DNA of 34,653 nt, from positions 511-35,163 of the forward strand of contig MEQT01000063.1 of assembly GCA_001770325.1 (NCBI GenBank), read 5' to 3'. The translations under genes were made by a program, and so were the position numbers. Below the pieces are notes generated by a model. It had not been told where the DNA came from and made no database searches. It worked only from the letters and a program-made list of their open reading frames with translations. The DNA is from Betaproteobacteria bacterium RIFCSPLOWO2_02_64_14 (GTDB taxonomy: Bacteria > Pseudomonadota > Gammaproteobacteria > Burkholderiales > SG8-41). Below, in pieces: positions 32,326-34,653 of this stretch; the stretch's first letter is position 1; the number at the start of each line of letters is the position of its first letter.

Positions 32326-33396
32326 TCACGATTCGGGCGCGCGCGCAAAGGGACGACTCGCTCGAACGAGCGGCGTCCAGCGCTCGCTCTCGCTGTGTAT
32401 CCGCGTCGCAAACTGCCCGCGTTGCGCCGTGACCGGTTCGAGACCAAGCGCGAGCAGGCGACTTTGCGCCGCGGGATCGTCGATCGCGGCTCCGATCCGC
32501 TCGGCAAGCCACGCAACCGCATGTCCAGGCGACTGCGCCGGAGCAAAAATCGCGTACCATCCCTCGAGTACGACGCCATCCACGCCCGATTCCCCCAGCG
32601 TGGGCAGATCCGGCAAGGAGGCCACTCGCCGCGAGCCCGCCACCGCAAGCGGCCGCACGTACTCGGAAGTCACATGGGGCAGCGCCAACGGCAAGGCCGC
32701 AAACATCAGCGAGACATGGTTGACCGCGAGGCCGTTGAGCGCGGCAAGCCCACCGTTATACGAAACGTGCACGATGTCCACGCCGGTCGCCCGCCGCAAG
32801 AATTCACCTGCCAAGTGCCCCGTCGTGCCACCTCCGGAGGAGCCGTAGTTGACTTCCCCTGGGCGCACCTTCAGCCAGAGAACCAGGTCCCGCGGCGTTG
32901 CCACGGGTAATTGGGAACTCACCATCAGGACGAATGGCATGGTGACCAGGGGCGCCACGAGCACGAAGTCGCGCACCGGGTCGTAGCCCACGCCAGTGAG
33001 GAACTGTGGATTAATGACGATAGTGGCGTTGCTCGCGAGCAACATCGTGTGGCCGTCAGCGGCCGCGCGCGCGACCGCCGCCGCCCCGCGCGTGGTGATG
33101 CCTCCGGGCTGTCGTTCGAGTTTCGCGCCATGCCGTGTTTCCGCGCGAATCGCCCGTGCCACGAGCCGAGCGAGCAAATCGGAGATGGACGGGGGCGCGT
33201 GCTCGGCAATGAGCTTGTAGGTCTTGGTCATGCGCGAGGTACCGCGAATGTCGGTGGGTCCGCTCACCGGGAAGGGAATCACGATCCGCACCGGCTTGCG
33301 CGGGAACGACGCGGCATCCGCTGCGGCCGGCCAGATCACCAGGAGCAACAGGCAAGTCGCGATAGTCAGAATATTGGGCAAACCACGCACGGTCAT
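32326..33396 (-). CDS. TctC/Bug-family receptor with an extra ~24-residue segment
   Basis: The 356-residue product has a signal peptide (ILTIATCLLLLVIWPAAADA) and the usual start SFPRKPVRIVIPFPVSGPTDI. Between that and DGHTMLLASN it is about 24 residues longer than the receptor at 31310, with RGTSRMTKTYKLIAEHAPP inserted before the family-like helix (SDLLARLVARAIRAET). The common VDNRPGAGGN is replaced by LERQPGGITTRG. Later signatures are normal (PGEVNYGSSGGGTTGHLAG, VSYNGGLAALNGLAVNHV, LPDLPTLGESGVDG). The ligand pocket may therefore differ. It lies 85 bp downstream of glutaryl-CoA dehydrogenase on the same strand, so the two are probably co-transcribed and the ligand may be a dicarboxylate or aromatic acid feeding glutaryl-CoA; this is inference. 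Confidence 0.9.
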   Translation of the reverse strand: MTVRGLPNILTIATCLLLLVIWPAAADAASFPRKPVRIVIPFPVSGPTDIRGTSRMTKTYKLIAEHAPPSISDLLARLVARAIRAETRHGAKLERQPGGITTRGAAAVARAAADGHTMLLASNATIVINPQFLTGVGYDPVRDFVLVAPLVTMPFVLMVSSQLPVATPRDLVLWLKVRPGEVNYGSSGGGTTGHLAGEFLRRATGVDIVHVSYNGGLAALNGLAVNHVSLMFAALPLALPHVTSEYVRPLAVAGSRRVASLPDLPTLGESGVDGVVLEGWYAIFAPAQSPGHAVAWLAERIGAAIDDPAAQSRLLALGLEPVTAQRGQFATRIHSESERWTPLVRASRPFARAPES

Positions 33397-33481
33397 GCAT
33401 AACGCTCGCGGCCACTAGAGGATTCTAACAGGAGTGTCGCGCTGCCGGCATCGAGCGTCAATCACACTCGCAGACGGCGTT

Positions 33482-34653
33482 CTAGTTGAAAGCACCGATC
33501 CCTGTCTGTGCGCGGCCCAGCACCAGCGCGTGGATGTCGTGGGTGCCTTCGAGCGTATTCACGGTTTCCATGTTCATCATGTGCCGGATCACGTGGAACT
33601 CGTCGCTGATGCCGTTGCCGCCCAGCATGTCGCGGGCAAGCCGGGCGATCTCCAGCGCCTTGCCCGTGGAATTGCGTTTGACAAGCGACATCATCTCCGG
33701 TGTAGCCTTGCCCTGGTCGCGCAGGCGGCTCACGTGCAGGCAGGCAAGCAGGCCGAGCGTGATCTCCGACTGCATGTCGGCGAGCTTCTTCTGTACCAGC
33801 TGATTGGCAGCGAGTGGCCGTCCAAACTGCTTGCGGTCGAGTACGTATTGCCGCGCCGTGTGCCAGCAAAACTCCGCTGAGCCGAGCGCACCCCAGCAGA
33901 TGGCGAAACGCGCATTGTTAAGGCAGCCGAACGGCCCTTTGAGTCCGGAGGCACCGGGCAGGATGTTATCCGCCGGCACGAACACGTTGTCCATCACGAC
34001 TTCGCCGGTCGGGCTTGCCCGCACCGAGAACTTGCCTTCGATCTTGCGCGTGGCGAGACCCTTCATGCCGCGCTCGAGGATGTAGCCGCGGATCGTCCCG
34101 CCATCGTCTTTCGCCCATACCACCATGATATCGGCGATCGGCGCGTGCGTGATCCAGAGCTTGGTGCCGTTGAGCAGATACCCGCCCTCGACGGTCTTTG
34201 CGCGCGCCTTCATGCTGCCGGGATCGGAGCCGTGATCCGGTTCGGTGAGTCCGAAGCACCCAAGCAGCTCGCCTTTCGCCATGCGCGGCAGGTACTTGCG
34301 CCGGTGTTCTTCACTCCCGTAGGCATAGATCGAAGTCATGGCAAGGGAAGTCTGAACGCTGCACGCGGACCGAAACGCGGTATCGACGCGCTCCAGTTCG
34401 CGCATGATAAGACCGTAGGCGACATAGCCGATCCCCGCGCACCCGTAGCCTTCGAGCGGCGCGCCGAGAAATCCCAGCGCCCCCAGCTCGCGCATCACCG
34501 CCGGATCGAAATGCTCGGTGCGGTTCCACTCGAGAATGCGCGGCCGGAGCTTCTCCTGCGCGTATTCGCGCGCGGTATCGCGGATCATGCGCTCCTCGTT
34601 GCTCAATTGCTCCTCCAGCAGCAATGGATCGTCCCACTTGAACTGGCCGCCGG
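33482..34653 (-). CDS. gcdH: Glutaryl-CoA dehydrogenase, 5' end outside the window
   Basis: This FAD-dependent acyl-CoA dehydrogenase oxidises and decarboxylates glutaryl-CoA to crotonyl-CoA in lysine, tryptophan and anaerobic aromatic degradation. The end [20 protein letters not shown] holds the catalytic Glu in the GCDH-specific [14 protein letters not shown] form. [13 protein letters not shown] carries the Arg that binds the substrate gamma-carboxylate, the feature separating GCDH from ordinary acyl-CoA dehydrogenases. [15 protein letters not shown] and [10 protein letters not shown] form the FAD region; [20 protein letters not shown] is also typical. The track starts at TTG 34624, but the frame stays open to the window edge and encodes the conserved [15 protein letters not shown], so the true start is beyond 34653. 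The TctC gene follows on the same strand. Confidence 0.95.
   Translation of the reverse strand, partial: GGQFKWDDPLLLEEQLSNEERMIRDTAREYAQEKLRPRILEWNRTEHFDPAVMRELGALGFLGAPLEGYGCAGIGYVAYGLIMRELERVDTAFRSACSVQTSLAMTSIYAYGSEEHRRKYLPRMAKGELLGCFGLTEPDHGSDPGSMKARAKTVEGGYLLNGTKLWITHAPIADIMVVWAKDDGGTIRGYILERGMKGLATRKIEGKFSVRASPTGEVVMDNVFVPADNILPGASGLKGPFGCLNNARFAICWGALGSAEFCWHTARQYVLDRKQFGRPLAANQLVQKKLADMQSEITLGLLACLHVSRLRDQGKATPEMMSLVKRNSTGKALEIARLARDMLGGNGISDEFHVIRHMMNMETVNTLEGTHDIHALVLGRAQTGIGAFN

Noticed and set aside
31310-33396. Convergent TctC genes as a recent inverted duplication.
   Set aside because: The two proteins differ along their whole length and one carries a ~24-residue insertion; they look like separate old paralogues.

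Overview
The window is a GC-rich chromosomal segment that reads as betaproteobacterial, most likely Burkholderiales or a close environmental relative. The grounds are the divergent rluC/rne pair, the divergent uvrB/aromatic aminotransferase pair, and the repeated occurrence of Bug/TctC-type periplasmic solute receptors, which are expanded in that group. This is an inference from gene content; no 16S gene is present.

Layout. Positions 1-9082 are conserved housekeeping sequence: the 5' end of rluC (minus), a 465-bp leader region, rne, a small coiled-coil ORF, uvrB (minus), an aromatic/aspartate aminotransferase, an AsmA-family protein (minus), tRNA-Asn(GTT) with promoter and terminator, and a 64-codon ORF. 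From about 9.1 kb the content becomes accessory and catabolic. First comes a CocE/NonD-type hydrolase (minus), then a minus-strand cluster (cupin, HIBADH-family dehydrogenase, LVIVD-repeat protein, CobW/COG0523 GTPase) and a PanE-like reductase (minus). A long plus-strand run follows: two Gfo/Idh/MocA oxidoreductases, a doubly deleted TctC remnant, a second CocE/NonD hydrolase, a TctC receptor, an M24 peptidase-fold protein, a two-domain PEP-utilizing-type phosphotransferase, an AhpD/CMD-like gene with an in-frame TGA, and two D-2-hydroxyacid dehydrogenases. GTP-type PEP carboxykinase (minus), a third D-2-hydroxyacid dehydrogenase, a second TctC receptor, a convergent third TctC receptor and glutaryl-CoA dehydrogenase (minus, running off the end) close the window.

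How it may work together (inference). The accessory part has paralogue sets (three full TctC receptors plus one remnant, three D-2-hydroxyacid dehydrogenases of different subfamilies, two Gfo/Idh/MocA oxidoreductases, two CocE/NonD hydrolases) but no TctA/TctB permease and no recognisable regulator. This suggests uptake and oxidative or hydrolytic breakdown of carboxylated substrates, with the permease supplied from elsewhere. The substrate cannot be read from the sequence.

The most interesting signals are these. (1) The CMD/AhpD-like gene has TGA exactly where the second Cys of its CxxC motif should be, followed at suitable distance by a SECIS-like hairpin; it is a selenoprotein candidate, though an internal deletion also allows a pseudogene. 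(2) A 27-nt near-perfect inverted repeat covers the cobW-family start codon. (3) Phase-locked 7-bp repeat tracts that change orientation flank one dehydrogenase on both sides. (4) The M24 protein has Cys at a normally Asp metal-ligand position. (5) One TctC copy has lost both its 5' end and its middle.
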